Of a DNA stretch of 64,000 nt, positions 8,969 to 19,348 are shown piece by piece. The notes under the pieces were generated by a model. It did no database searches and was not told the origin of the DNA. It saw only the letters and a program-made list of their open reading frames with translations. The stretch covers positions 3,384,004 to 3,448,003 of the forward strand of contig NZ_FWEX01000006.1 of NCBI RefSeq assembly GCF_900170025.1, given 5' to 3'. A program made the translations under genes and the position numbers. The stretch's first letter is position 1. Each line of letters starts with the position of its first letter. This DNA comes from Nitrospira sp. ND1 (GTDB taxonomy: Bacteria; Nitrospirota; Nitrospiria; Nitrospirales; Nitrospiraceae).

Positions 8969-9643
8969 ATGTTGAAAGCTTCACTCAAACGTTATTTTCT
9001 CACCGGTTTGCTGATCATGATCCCCTTCTGGGGGACCATCCTGATTTTGAAAACCCTGTTCGTCAGTCTGGACGGCATTCTCGGCGATGCTACGGCTCAG
9101 TTGGTGACCCCCGGCTACTATGTGCCGGGCTTGGGGATCGTGGCGCTGATCCTGCTCATTTTTGTCACCGGGCTGTTTGCCGCGAATTTTATTGGCCGTC
9201 ATGTGGTGCGACAGTGGGAGGGATTGCTCAATCGCGTGCCGGTCGTGCGCGGCATCTATTCCACTATCAAGTCGATGATGGACATTCTGTCGTTTGCGGA
9301 GCGGGAGAGTTATCGCCGCGTCGTGCTGATCCAGTTTCCCAAGAACGGCCACTATTGTTTTGCGTTCGTGACCGGGGTGACGAAGGGGGAAATGCAGCAG
9401 CTCTCGCCGGATCCGCTGGTGCACGTCTACGTACCGACCTCGCCCAATCCCACGTCCGGATATTTCTTGCTGGTGCCCGAGCGTGAAGTGATCGCCGTGG
9501 ATATTACGGTGGAAGAGGCCATGAAGCTGATTGTCTCGGGGGGACTCTACACGCCGACTCCTCCATCGGGCGGCACGTCGCAGACCAGCGGGAAGACGTG
9601 GGCGCCTATTAAGCAACCAGACGCAGGTGTGCAGGTCGGTTGA
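8969..9643 (+). CDS. DUF502 family membrane protein
   Basis: About 224 residues. Two membrane helices appear near the N-terminus (YFLTGLLIMIPFWGTILIL and GLGIVALILLIFVTGLFAANF), followed by the DUF502 core with GRHVVRQWE, RVPVVRGIYSTIKSM and PTSPNPTSGYFLLVPE. The family is widespread, sits in the inner membrane and has no firmly established biochemical role. The ATG at 8969 is preferred over a TTG at 8888 because of the promoter between them. It is the first plus-strand gene and is followed by glmU after a 51-base gap, so the two may share a transcript. The tail after about residue 180 is Gly/Ser/Thr-rich. Confidence 0.88.
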   Translation: MLKASLKRYFLTGLLIMIPFWGTILILKTLFVSLDGILGDATAQLVTPGYYVPGLGIVALILLIFVTGLFAANFIGRHVVRQWEGLLNRVPVVRGIYSTIKSMMDILSFAERESYRRVVLIQFPKNGHYCFAFVTGVTKGEMQQLSPDPLVHVYVPTSPNPTSGYFLLVPEREVIAVDITVEEAMKLIVSGGLYTPTPPSGGTSQTSGKTWAPIKQPDAGVQVG

Positions 9644-9694
9644 TCGCGCTTGCACTCGACGGACATCGCGTCGATTTCTTATGGTGACGACTCA

Positions 9695-11314
9695 ATGACT
9701 CATTCATCGCAGGACAAGGCCGTGCCATCCTCCATTCCCGGGCTTGGTGTCATCATCATGGCGGCGGGACTCGGCAAGCGCATGAAGTCGGCGCTCGCCA
9801 AGGTGCTGCATCCGGTCGCGGGCCGGCCGATGGTGATGTACGTACTCGATATCGCCTGCGGCCTGGCGGAACAGGGTGTGGCGGTGGTGGTCGGCCACCA
9901 GGGGACGGAAGTCAGGAAGGTTGTTGAAGCGGTCGGCGGGCAGGTTGCCGTCGCCGAGCAAACCAAGCAATTGGGGACAGGCCACGCGGTGTTGCAGGCG
10001 CGTCCGGTGTTCAGCGGTGGCGCCCACCGCAGACCATCGCGCTACTTGATCCTCAATGGCGACACGCCGTTATTGACGGAAGCGACGGTGCGGGAATTGT
10101 TGGCGATGCACGATGCGCAGGGTGCTGCGGTGACGCTGTTGACCGCCGTGCTCGACGACGCCTCCGGCTACGGACGGGTCATTCGCCGGCGTCGCGATGA
10201 ATGGCTGCAAGGCGCGGTGGACAACGCGGTGCAGAGCATTGTGGAAGACAAGGACGCCTCTGAGGCCGAACGGGCCGTGCGCGAGATCAACGTCGGGACG
10301 TACGTCGTCGACGGCGAGTTTCTCTTTCCGGCGCTCGACAAACTCGATCCCCGGAATGCGCAAGGCGAGTATTACCTCACCGATATTGTACAGATGGCGG
10401 TTCAGCAGGGACGCACGGTGTCGGCTCTGCGTCTCCGTGCGATCGACGAGGGACTCGGGATCAATAGCCGCGTGCAATTGGCGGAGGCTGAGCAGGTGAT
10501 TCGCCAGCGGATTCGGGAGCGATGGCTGGAAGCCGGTGTCACGATGCGGGATCCTGCCTCGACCTGGATCGATGCTGAGGTGACCATCGGCCGTGACACG
10601 GTGTTGTATCCGAACGTGACGCTCGAAGGCCGGACCGTGATCGGCGAATCCGTTGTCGTGCATTCCGGGACCCGGATTACGGATTGCGCCATCGGCAACA
10701 GGGTGGAGATTCTGGATCACTGCATTCTGCGTGAGTCGCAGGTGGAGGAGGACTGTCATCTCGGACCGTTTGTGCATCTGCGACCGGGTGTCATCGCGCG
10801 ACGCAAAGCGAAGGTCGGCAATTTCGTCGAGATGAAAAAGACGGAACTCGGTGAGGGCTCTAAGGCGAACCATTTGAGTTATCTTGGAGACGCCACGATC
10901 GGGTCGGGAGTGAATATCGGCGCCGGAACGATCACCTGCAATTACGACGGCTATAAGAAATTTCACACGGTGGTCGGGGACGGTGTGTTCATCGGCAGCG
11001 ACGTGCAGCTCGTTGCGCCGGTGACGGTCGGGCAAGGTTCCATCATCGCGGCCGGCGCCACCGTGACGCAGGATGTGCCGAAGGATGCATTGGTGATTGC
11101 CCGGGTTCCCCAGGTGACCCGCGAGGGTTGGGCGGCCAGGCGGCGCGCGTTACAGAGCGGGCAGGTCCCGCCTCCGGCTCCCTCGGTGAAGCGCGCAATC
11201 CCTGTGAAGGCCGCAAAGGCTGTGAAGCGTGCGAAGACTGCAAAGGCAGCAACATCCGCAACGCGTGCCGTGAAGAAGAAGCAACCGGCAGTTCAACGTA
11301 CAAAACGGAGGTAA
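9695..11314 (+). CDS. glmU: Bifunctional GlmU (GlcNAc-1-P uridylyltransferase / GlcN-1-P acetyltransferase)
   Basis: Makes UDP-GlcNAc, the precursor of peptidoglycan and LPS, in the cytosol. The N-terminal uridylyltransferase has MAAGLGKRMKSALAKVLHP (22-40) and LNGDTPLL; the C-terminal left-handed beta-helix has the acetyltransferase signature SYLGDATIGSGVNIGAGTIT and NYDGYKKFHT. At about 539 residues it is some 80 longer than the usual 456. Much of the excess is a C-terminal tail of roughly 50 residues made of Lys, Ala, Val and Pro (AAKAVKRAKTAKAATSATRA), which resembles basic histone-H1-like tails. ATG 9695 was chosen over TTG 9650. glmS follows 9 bases later. Confidence 0.95.
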   Translation: MTHSSQDKAVPSSIPGLGVIIMAAGLGKRMKSALAKVLHPVAGRPMVMYVLDIACGLAEQGVAVVVGHQGTEVRKVVEAVGGQVAVAEQTKQLGTGHAVLQARPVFSGGAHRRPSRYLILNGDTPLLTEATVRELLAMHDAQGAAVTLLTAVLDDASGYGRVIRRRRDEWLQGAVDNAVQSIVEDKDASEAERAVREINVGTYVVDGEFLFPALDKLDPRNAQGEYYLTDIVQMAVQQGRTVSALRLRAIDEGLGINSRVQLAEAEQVIRQRIRERWLEAGVTMRDPASTWIDAEVTIGRDTVLYPNVTLEGRTVIGESVVVHSGTRITDCAIGNRVEILDHCILRESQVEEDCHLGPFVHLRPGVIARRKAKVGNFVEMKKTELGEGSKANHLSYLGDATIGSGVNIGAGTITCNYDGYKKFHTVVGDGVFIGSDVQLVAPVTVGQGSIIAAGATVTQDVPKDALVIARVPQVTREGWAARRRALQSGQVPPPAPSVKRAIPVKAAKAVKRAKTAKAATSATRAVKKKQPAVQRTKRR

Positions 11315-11323
11315 CGGCGACCT

Positions 11324-13156
11324 ATGTGTGGCATCGTTGGCTACGTGGGAAATCAGGACGCAGTACCAATTTTGTTGAACGGGTTGTCGAAGCTGGAATA
11401 TCGCGGGTACGACTCGGCCGGCGTGGCGATTCAGCGCGGGGAGAAGATCGAGATTCGCCGCAGCGTCGGCAAGCTGATCAATCTGCAAAAGTCGCTGGAG
11501 CAGAAGGCCATCGGCGGGATGTGCGGCATCGGGCACACGCGTTGGGCGACGCACGGCAAGCCCTCCGAGCAGAACGCCCACCCGCACCGCTCCGAGAGTT
11601 GTGTCCTGGTGCACAACGGAATCATCGAAAATTACGTCGAGCTGAAGCAGCGCCTGGTCAAGGACGGCTACAAGTTTCAGTCTGAAACCGACACGGAAGT
11701 CGTGGCGCACCTGATCGATACACACATGAAGAAAAGTAAGCTGCATCTGGCGGATGCGGTGCGCGCGACGGCGAAAGAGATTCGCGGAAGTTATGCCATC
11801 GCGGTGATTTCGGAGCGGGAGCCCGGCATGCTGGTCGCGGCCCGGTCCGGTTGTCCGCTGGTCATCGGTCGCACGGCTGATGCGTCGTTCGTCGGCTCGG
11901 ACGTGATGGCGATGTTGTCCCATACCAGAGACGTGACGTTTCTCGAAGAAGGCGACGTGGTCGAAGTCACGGCCGGAGCGGTGACGTTTACGGATCTCGA
12001 CGGCCGGGCCGTCACGCGCAAGAAGACGAAGGTAACCTGGGATGCCTCTGCCGCTGAAAAGAGCGGGTATCCCCACTTCATGCTGAAGGAAATTCACGAA
12101 CAGCCGCAGACGATTCTGGATACCATCCGGGGCCGCTATTCCTATGAGAGCGGCGAGGCGGATCTTCCGGATATCGGACTGACGCCGAAACAGTTTGCCG
12201 AAGTCGGACGCATTTGGATCGTGGCTTGCGGAACCAGTTGGCATGCCGGCCTCGTCGGGAAGTATCTGCTCGAAGAGATGGTTCGCACGCCGGTGCAGGT
12301 GGATATCGGGAGCGAGTTCCGGTATCGCGACCCGCTCATTGAAAAGAACGACCTGTTCATCACGATCTCGCAGTCGGGTGAAACCGCCGATACGCTGGCC
12401 GCGGCGCGGGAAGCGAAGCAAAAAGGGGCGCGTGTCGTTTCGATCGTCAATGTGGTGGGCAGCACCCTGGCCCGCGAGTCCGACGGGGTGCTCTACACCC
12501 ATTGCGGTCCTGAAATCGGCGTCGCCTCCACGAAGGCCTTCACCAGCCAGTTGGCGGCGCTCTACATGCTGGCCTTGCATCTGGGCCGGGTGCGGGGTGT
12601 CCTGACTGTGGCGGACGGGAAGGCCTGGCTCGATCGCCTGGTCACGTTGCCGGCATTGGTGAAACATGTGCTTGGCCGGGAAGCGGAGATTCTGGCGATC
12701 GCGAAACGCTATTACAAGAAATCGGATTTTTTGTATCTGGGGCGCGGGATCAACTATCCGATCGCGCTGGAGGGGGCGCTCAAGCTCAAGGAGATTTCGT
12801 ATATCCATGCGGAGGGTTATGCCGCGGGAGAGATGAAGCACGGACCGATCGCGCTCATCGACAAGGACATGCCGGTGGTGGTGTTGGCCCCGCGGGACCG
12901 GCTCTATGAGAAGACCGTCAGTAACCTCATGGAGGTGAAAGCGCGCCGGGCCCCCGTGATTGCGTTTGTGGCGGAAGGCGAGCGCGAGTTGGGCAAGATC
13001 GCCGACGCGGTCTTCACCATTCCCGATGTGCATCCGTTGCTGTCGCCCATTCTCTTTACGATTCCGCTGCAGCTGCTGGCCTATCACATTGCGGTCTTGC
13101 GTGGAGAGGACGTGGATCAGCCGCGGAACCTTGCCAAGAGTGTGACGGTGGAATAA
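11324..13156 (+). CDS. glmS: Glutamine-fructose-6-phosphate aminotransferase
   Basis: Converts fructose-6-phosphate and glutamine to glucosamine-6-phosphate, the first committed step to UDP-GlcNAc; 610 residues. The N-terminal glutaminase has the nucleophile Cys2 (MCGIVGYVG), EYRGYDSAG and HTRWATHGKPSEQNAHPH. Two SIS isomerase domains follow with VACGTSWHAG, ISQSGETADT and EGYAAGEMKHGPIAL, and the C-terminus ends in the conserved DQPRNLAKSVTVE. A strong Shine-Dalgarno (GGAGGTAA, 11307-11314) lies in the end of glmU. The 9-base gap leaves no room for a glmS ribozyme, so regulation must be elsewhere. Confidence 0.98.
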   Translation: MCGIVGYVGNQDAVPILLNGLSKLEYRGYDSAGVAIQRGEKIEIRRSVGKLINLQKSLEQKAIGGMCGIGHTRWATHGKPSEQNAHPHRSESCVLVHNGIIENYVELKQRLVKDGYKFQSETDTEVVAHLIDTHMKKSKLHLADAVRATAKEIRGSYAIAVISEREPGMLVAARSGCPLVIGRTADASFVGSDVMAMLSHTRDVTFLEEGDVVEVTAGAVTFTDLDGRAVTRKKTKVTWDASAAEKSGYPHFMLKEIHEQPQTILDTIRGRYSYESGEADLPDIGLTPKQFAEVGRIWIVACGTSWHAGLVGKYLLEEMVRTPVQVDIGSEFRYRDPLIEKNDLFITISQSGETADTLAAAREAKQKGARVVSIVNVVGSTLARESDGVLYTHCGPEIGVASTKAFTSQLAALYMLALHLGRVRGVLTVADGKAWLDRLVTLPALVKHVLGREAEILAIAKRYYKKSDFLYLGRGINYPIALEGALKLKEISYIHAEGYAAGEMKHGPIALIDKDMPVVVLAPRDRLYEKTVSNLMEVKARRAPVIAFVAEGERELGKIADAVFTIPDVHPLLSPILFTIPLQLLAYHIAVLRGEDVDQPRNLAKSVTVE

Positions 13157-13158
13157 TC

Positions 13159-13238
13159 GGATGGTGAACATGGCTTCCCACTGCGTTCTTGGTCGCCCGG
13201 CTTCCCGCGGCCTTGTCGGAAGACCATGTTGAACATCC
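13159..13238 (+). repeat. Long imperfect inverted repeat between glmS and gatC
   Basis: Arms 13159-13178 and 13218-13238 pair at about 17 of 20 positions, with two mismatches and a one-base bulge. Key pairing blocks are GGATG/CATCC, AACATGG/CCATGTT and TTCC/GGAA, around a 39-base loop. It begins two bases after the glmS stop. There is no T-run downstream, so Rho-independent termination is doubtful; a processing signal or palindromic repeat is possible. Confidence 0.6.
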
Positions 13239-13259
13239 ATACAGAAATGAGAGCATGAG

Positions 13260-13553
13260 ATGGAGATTACCAGACAGGAAGTCGAGAAGGTAGCCAAGTT
13301 GGCGCGGTTGGCGCTGACCGAGGCTGAGACCACGGCCTTTTCGCAGCAGCTGAATCAGATCGTGGGCTATGTGCAAAAGTTGAAATCGTTTTCCACGGAG
13401 GGCGTGGAGCCGACGTCGACCGTGCCGGGGCAGAGTAACGTCTTTCGTCCGGACCAGGTGCAGGCGTCGCTGTCCACCGAGCAAGCGTTGAGCAATGCTC
13501 CCGATGCGGAGGCGCAGTGTTTCCGGGTTCCGAAAATCATCCAAGAATCCTAA
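13260..13553 (+). CDS. gatC: Asp/Glu-tRNA amidotransferase subunit C
   Basis: Small 97-residue subunit that stabilises the GatA-GatB contact in the GatCAB amidotransferase. The sequence is typical: EITRQEVEKVAKLARLALTE, FSQQLNQIVGYVQKL and a C-terminal FRVPKIIQES. ATG start; the gene is followed after 25 bases by panD and then gatA. GatCAB converts mischarged Glu-tRNA(Gln) and/or Asp-tRNA(Asn) to the amidated forms, so this organism probably uses the indirect route for Gln and/or Asn tRNA. Confidence 0.95.
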   Translation: MEITRQEVEKVAKLARLALTEAETTAFSQQLNQIVGYVQKLKSFSTEGVEPTSTVPGQSNVFRPDQVQASLSTEQALSNAPDAEAQCFRVPKIIQES

Positions 13554-13578
13554 GCGATCGAAGGAGCATCAATCGACT

Positions 13579-13944
13579 ATGTTTCGACAAATGTTGCGGG
13601 CAAAGATACATCGAGCGACGGTGACCGAGGCCTGCCTGGAGTATGAAGGCAGTCTCACGGTGGACGAAGATTTGTTGGACGCGGCGGGCATTCTTCCCTA
13701 TGAAGCGATCGTCTGTTCCAATCTCAACAACGGCGAACGGTTCATGACCTACGCGATGAAGGGAAAGCGGGGGCGAGGCGAGATCGTGCTGAATGGGCCG
13801 ACCGCCCGCAAGGCGGCAGTGGGGGATCAGATTATTATTTTCTGCTACGAGTACTATAGCGATGAAGAGATCAAGCGGCATAAGCCGAAGATCATCCAAG
13901 TCGATAGTAAGAATCGCATCACTCGTAAGGCAGTGAAACGCTGA
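13579..13944 (+). CDS. panD: Aspartate 1-decarboxylase
   Basis: Decarboxylates L-aspartate to beta-alanine for pantothenate and coenzyme A; 121 residues. It is made as a proenzyme that self-cleaves at Gly24-Ser25 (EYEGSLTV) to form the pyruvoyl cofactor. Other conserved parts are [14 protein letters not shown], ENVxV-like [16 protein letters not shown], and GQITGAAA-like [18 protein letters not shown]. Start ATG 13579 has a Shine-Dalgarno AAGGAG at 13561-13566; the longer frame from 13495 is an overrun into gatC. The stop shares one base with the gatA ATG, so the two are translationally coupled although functionally unrelated. Confidence 0.95.
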   Translation: MFRQMLRAKIHRATVTEACLEYEGSLTVDEDLLDAAGILPYEAIVCSNLNNGERFMTYAMKGKRGRGEIVLNGPTARKAAVGDQIIIFCYEYYSDEEIKRHKPKIIQVDSKNRITRKAVKR

Positions 13945-15419
13945 TGTCGCTCACGTTAATACACAAATTCACACTGTCGGAATTGCAGCGGAAGTTCACA
14001 GCCGGGGATGTCACGGCGACGGAGATCGTCCGGGCCTACTTCCTGCGGGTGACGCAGGTCGAGCCGAAGGTGAACGCCTATCTGACGCAGTGCAAGGAAG
14101 CGGCCCTTGCGCAGGCGGAACGTCTCGACCAGGCCTTGAAGGGGTGGCGGAAAACCGCGCCGATGATGGCCATGCCCCTGGCGGTGAAGGACAATATCTG
14201 CACGGAAGGCGTGCGGACGACCTGTGCCTCCCGGATGCTCGACACCTTCGTGCCGCCCTATGACGCGACCGTGGTCGCCAAGTTGCGGGCGCAACACTAT
14301 CTCCTGCTCGGCAAGACCAATTTGGATGAATTTGCGATGGGGTCGTCCACCGAGAATTCGGCCTTCGGCGCCAGCCGCAATCCCTGGAATATCCAGACTG
14401 TTCCGGGAGGATCAAGTGGCGGATCGGCAGTGGCCGTGGCGGCTGATGAATGTGTGGCGGCACTGGGATCCGACACCGGCGGTTCCATTCGCCAGCCTGC
14501 GGCGTTCTGCGGCGTCGTCGGGTTGAAACCGACCTATGGCCGTGTGTCCCGCTATGGATTGGTGGCCTTTGCCTCCTCGCTGGATCAAATCGGTCCGATC
14601 ACCAAGGATGTGACGGATGCGGCCATCTTATTGGGCGCCATTGCGGGCCACGATCCGCGCGATTCGACGTCCGCGAACGTGCCGGTTCCCGACTATCTCA
14701 AGGCGCTCAAACGGAAAGATCTCAAACGGCTGAAGGTGGGTGTGCCCGCCGAGTATTTTGCCGACGGGCTCGATCCGGAAGTGGACCAGGCGGTGCGTAC
14801 GGCTATCGAAGGCCTGCGGGAACTCGGGGCGGACATCCGCGAGATCAAGTTGCCGACCACCGATGCGGCCGTCGCGACCTACTATGTCATCGCCACCGCC
14901 GAGGCCAGCTCAAATCTGGCCCGATACGACGGCGTGAAGTTCGGTTTGCGGGCGGCGGAGAGCAAAGATCTCCTGGACATGTACCTGAAGACCAGAGCGG
15001 AAGGATTCGGCCCGGAGGTCAAGCGCCGAATTATGCTGGGGACCTATGTGCTGAGCGCAGGCTACTATGACGCGTACTACGGGAAGGCGCAGGCGGTCAG
15101 GACGTTGATCCGGCAGGAATTTGAGGCGGCGTTCCAGACGGTCGATCTGATCGTCACCCCCGTGACTCCGACCACCGCGTTCAAGTTCGGAGAGAAGGCC
15201 CAGGATCCGTTGCAGATGTATTTGTCCGACATCTACACGATTTCGGCGAATCTGGCCGGGCTGCCCGCCATTGCGTTGCCTTGTGGATTCAGCAAGGCGG
15301 GATTGCCGATCGGCTTTCAGTTGATCGGTCGGCCGTTTGAAGAAGAGACCCTGTTGCGTGGGGCGCATGCCTACGAGCAGGGAACGAACTGGCGGGCAAA
15401 ACGGCCGGCGATTCGGTAA
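13944..15419 (+). CDS. gatA: Asp/Glu-tRNA amidotransferase subunit A
   Basis: Amidase-signature subunit that releases ammonia from glutamine for transamidation; 491 residues. The Ser-cisSer-Lys triad is complete: K82 (LAVKDNI), S157 in PGGSSGGSA (154-162) and nucleophile S181 in [10 protein letters not shown]. Downstream features such as [11 protein letters not shown] and the C-terminal [20 protein letters not shown] match the family. It begins on the last base of panD and is followed 18 bases later by the DUF948 gene. Confidence 0.97.
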   Translation: MSLTLIHKFTLSELQRKFTAGDVTATEIVRAYFLRVTQVEPKVNAYLTQCKEAALAQAERLDQALKGWRKTAPMMAMPLAVKDNICTEGVRTTCASRMLDTFVPPYDATVVAKLRAQHYLLLGKTNLDEFAMGSSTENSAFGASRNPWNIQTVPGGSSGGSAVAVAADECVAALGSDTGGSIRQPAAFCGVVGLKPTYGRVSRYGLVAFASSLDQIGPITKDVTDAAILLGAIAGHDPRDSTSANVPVPDYLKALKRKDLKRLKVGVPAEYFADGLDPEVDQAVRTAIEGLRELGADIREIKLPTTDAAVATYYVIATAEASSNLARYDGVKFGLRAAESKDLLDMYLKTRAEGFGPEVKRRIMLGTYVLSAGYYDAYYGKAQAVRTLIRQEFEAAFQTVDLIVTPVTPTTAFKFGEKAQDPLQMYLSDIYTISANLAGLPAIALPCGFSKAGLPIGFQLIGRPFEEETLLRGAHAYEQGTNWRAKRPAIR

Positions 15420-15437
15420 GCCTGACAAGGAGGCCCT

Positions 15438-15839
15438 ATGATTGTTGATGTCGCCGCGATTCTGGTCGCCATTGCCTTTGCGGTGCTCGTGGGCTACCTC
15501 GTCCCGCTCTTGATTCAAATACGCAAGATGGTGGCCGAATCGGAGCAGCTGGTGACGAAGTTGAACGTCGAGTTGCCGACGCTAATTACCGAATTGCGCG
15601 CGATGAGTCAGAATCTGAATGATGTGACCGAGCAGGCGCGTGGCGGGGTTGAGCATGCGGCTGTCCTGCTGCATGCCGTAGGGGAGATCGGCGAATCGGT
15701 CAATCAGATACATAGTGTGGTGCGGGGCTCCGGCGGTTCGTTGTTGGCCAATGTGGCCAGTGTAGTGGCGGGGTTTCGCGCGGCAAAGCAAGTGGTGACG
15801 GAACGTTTCAAAGAGGGAGGGCATCACAATGGCGGATAA
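15438..15839 (+). CDS. DUF948 membrane-anchored protein
   Basis: 133 residues with one N-terminal membrane helix (DVAAILVAIAFAVLVGYLVP) followed by an amphipathic, probably coiled-coil region (QIRKMVAESEQLVTKLNVE). This is the DUF948 layout, found in many bacteria and often linked to general stress or envelope functions; its exact role is unknown. A strong Shine-Dalgarno AAGGAGG lies just upstream of the ATG. It overlaps the next gene, a YtxH-like protein, by 11 bases. DUF948-YtxH pairs are recurrent, so a joint envelope role is likely. Confidence 0.85.
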   Translation: MIVDVAAILVAIAFAVLVGYLVPLLIQIRKMVAESEQLVTKLNVELPTLITELRAMSQNLNDVTEQARGGVEHAAVLLHAVGEIGESVNQIHSVVRGSGGSLLANVASVVAGFRAAKQVVTERFKEGGHHNGG

Positions 15840-16149
15840 TCAAGGTCCATCGTCGGCAGCGGTATTGTTGGGCTTCCTGAGCGGAGCGGCGTTGGGTGCG
15901 GTAACAGCCATCTTGTTGGCGCCGCGAACCGGACAGGAATCACGCGAGATGCTGCGCGGCTATGCCCGGCGCGCGGAGGACGGGCTGCGGGATTTGGTCG
16001 GCGAAGCGGGTGAGCGGTTTGAAGGGGCGGTCGAAGAAGGTCGCGACTTTATTGAATCGAAGAAAACCGTGTTGCGCGATGCGTTCGATGCAGGGCGGGA
16101 AGCGATGCGTCGGGAGCGCGAGCATTTCACGAAGGGGGAGCAGAGCTGA
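15829..16149 (+). CDS. YtxH-like small membrane protein
   Basis: 106 residues. The N-terminal segment [23 protein letters not shown] is a Gly/Ala-rich helix ending in the YtxH-type [17 protein letters not shown] highly charged helical tail follows ([28 protein letters not shown]). The family occurs in general-stress regulons in some Firmicutes, but no molecular function is settled. The start overlaps the DUF948 gene by 11 bases and the stop is two bases before gatB, so it is embedded in the gat operon. Confidence 0.85.
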   Translation: MADNQGPSSAAVLLGFLSGAALGAVTAILLAPRTGQESREMLRGYARRAEDGLRDLVGEAGERFEGAVEEGRDFIESKKTVLRDAFDAGREAMRREREHFTKGEQS

Positions 16150-16151
16150 GC

Positions 16152-17579
16152 GTGGCATACGAAGTCGTCATCGGCGTGGAAGTGCATGCGCAGCTGCGCA
16201 CGCAGTCGAAATTGTTTTGTGCCTGCGGCACGACCTTCGGCCTCACGGCGAATTCGCAGACCTGTCCGGTCTGTTTGGGGTTGCCCGGGACATTGCCGGT
16301 CATCAACGAGAAGGCCGTGGAGATGGCGGTGCGCGCCGGATTGGCGATGAACGGCACGATCGGGGTGCAGAATCGCTTCGCGCGCAAAAACTATTTTTAC
16401 CCGGACCTGCCGAAGGGGTATCAGATTTCGCAATACGAAGCGCCGATTTGTGAACACGGCTGGATTGAAATTGCGGCCGGCGGCAGCCGCAAGCGTGTGC
16501 GCATCCGGCGCGCGCATTTGGAAGAAGACGCGGGAAAGAATCTGCACGAGGTCGGCAGCGGGATGAGCCTCGTGGATCTGAATCGCGCCGGAACGCCCCT
16601 GTTGGAAATTGTGACCGAACCGGACTTGAGCTCTTCTGAAGAGGTGGTGGCGTACCTCAAGGCGCTGCGCGACCTCTTGATGTATCTGGATGTCTGTGAC
16701 GGGAACATGGAAGAGGGGAGTTTCCGCTGCGAGCCGAACCTGTCCCTGCGGCCCGTTGGGCAGGCCACGTTAGGGACGAAGGTTGAGTTGAAGAATATCA
16801 ACTCGTTCAAGTTCGTGAAGGACGCGGTTGATTTCGAAATCAAGCGGCAAACCAAGGTGCTCAACGAGGGCGGGAAGATTTATCAGGAAACCAGGCTCTG
16901 GAATCACGAGCGCGGGGAAACCGCTGTGATGCGCAGCAAGGAAGAGGCGCATGACTATCGGTATTTTCCAGACCCTGACTTGGTCCCGATGGAGATTTCG
17001 TCCGAATGGATCGAGCAACTGCGCGAGGGACTGCCGGAACTGGCCTCGACCAAGCAACAGCGATTTATCACGGAGTACGGCGTGCCTGAGTATGATGCGG
17101 GGATTCTGACTTCCAGCAAAGCGCTGGCGATGTATTTCGACGCCTGCGTGAAACTGTACCCGCAACCCAAAACGGTGAGCAATTGGGTGATGGGCGAATT
17201 GCTGCGTGAATTGAACAACTCCGGGATTGAAGCGGCCGCTTCTCCCGTAACGCCTGAACGGTTGGTCGAGTTGTTGACCCTGGTGGATCAAGGGGTGATC
17301 AGCCTTAAGGTGGCACGAGAGATTTTTCCTGATGTCTATGCCTCGGGTAAGGCGCCGGCCCGGATCGTCCAGGAAAAGGGACTGACGCAGGTTTCCGATG
17401 AAGGGGCCTTGGCGACGATGATTGATGAAGTCTTGAAGAAAAATCCTGCCCAGGTCGGGCAATTTAAGGAAGGCAAGCAGCAGGTGCTGGGGTTCCTCGT
17501 CGGACAGGTGATGAAGGCGTCCGGAGGCAAGGCGAATCCCGGGAAAGTGAATGAGCTGCTGAAGAAGGCGTTGGCCTGA
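16152..17579 (+). CDS. gatB: Asp/Glu-tRNA amidotransferase subunit B
   Basis: Binds the mischarged tRNA and carries the kinase and amidation site of GatCAB; 475 residues. The N-terminus [13 protein letters not shown], zinc-site cysteines CACG and CPVC (residues about 24-41), [22 protein letters not shown] and the HLEEDAGK motif are all present. The tail is the YqeY-like domain ([23 protein letters not shown]). The start is GTG 16152, fitting the family N-terminus MAYEVVIG. It completes the six-gene order gatC-panD-gatA-DUF948-YtxH-gatB. Confidence 0.97.
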   Translation: MAYEVVIGVEVHAQLRTQSKLFCACGTTFGLTANSQTCPVCLGLPGTLPVINEKAVEMAVRAGLAMNGTIGVQNRFARKNYFYPDLPKGYQISQYEAPICEHGWIEIAAGGSRKRVRIRRAHLEEDAGKNLHEVGSGMSLVDLNRAGTPLLEIVTEPDLSSSEEVVAYLKALRDLLMYLDVCDGNMEEGSFRCEPNLSLRPVGQATLGTKVELKNINSFKFVKDAVDFEIKRQTKVLNEGGKIYQETRLWNHERGETAVMRSKEEAHDYRYFPDPDLVPMEISSEWIEQLREGLPELASTKQQRFITEYGVPEYDAGILTSSKALAMYFDACVKLYPQPKTVSNWVMGELLRELNNSGIEAAASPVTPERLVELLTLVDQGVISLKVAREIFPDVYASGKAPARIVQEKGLTQVSDEGALATMIDEVLKKNPAQVGQFKEGKQQVLGFLVGQVMKASGGKANPGKVNELLKKALA

Positions 17580-17633
17580 GGGGTGAGTGACTGGTGGGCG
17601 CCGCGTCACGCGTTTCGACGTGGCCCTCGGTGA

Positions 17634-18980
<1,347 letters not shown>

Positions 18981-18985
18981 CCGTG

Positions 18986-19348
18986 ATGATGATCAAGCCG
19001 AACCGGGGTCGCGACTGGTTGGATTGGCAACGGAAGCTCTGTTCCGCCGGCAAGTGGGTGGGGCTCGGAGCGCTGTTCCTCATGATGGGAACCCTGTTGT
19101 TCGGCGAGATGGGGATTTCGCGGTACTTGCATTTGCGTGACCATGCGGAGCAGCTTGATCAGGAGCTGGCCGAGCTTCAGCGGTTGAACGGTGAACTGCG
19201 CACGGATCTGGATCGTGTGCAATACGATCCGACTCGCATCGAAGAACTGGCTCGGGAGCGGTTAGGGTATGTGCGGAAAGGAGAAACGGTGTATCAATTG
19301 GCTCCGATTGGAGAGAAGGAACGGTTTCCCACGGTGAGGACACCATGA
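18986..19348 (+). CDS. Septum formation initiator family protein (FtsB/DivIC-like)
   Basis: About 120 residues: a short cytoplasmic basic N-terminus, one membrane helix (WVGLGALFLMMGTLLFGE), then a periplasmic coiled coil (HAEQLDQELAELQRLNGELR) and a conserved end RIEELARERLGYVRKGETVYQ. This is the FtsB/DivIC layout; such proteins join FtsL and FtsQ in the division complex. Location just after enolase is the classical ftsB position. A run GTG-ATG-ATG at 18983-18991 makes the exact start uncertain. Its TGA overlaps the era ATG in ATGA. Confidence 0.88.
   Translation: MMIKPNRGRDWLDWQRKLCSAGKWVGLGALFLMMGTLLFGEMGISRYLHLRDHAEQLDQELAELQRLNGELRTDLDRVQYDPTRIEELARERLGYVRKGETVYQLAPIGEKERFPTVRTP

Noticed and set aside
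11315-11323. Possible glmS ribozyme
   Set aside because: Only nine bases separate glmU and glmS; there is no room for the structure.
11150-13333. 727-codon open frame on the minus strand
   Set aside because: It lies antisense to glmS, whose protein is unmistakable. The translated sequence is rich in His and Arg, as expected of a shadow frame in G+C-rich DNA.
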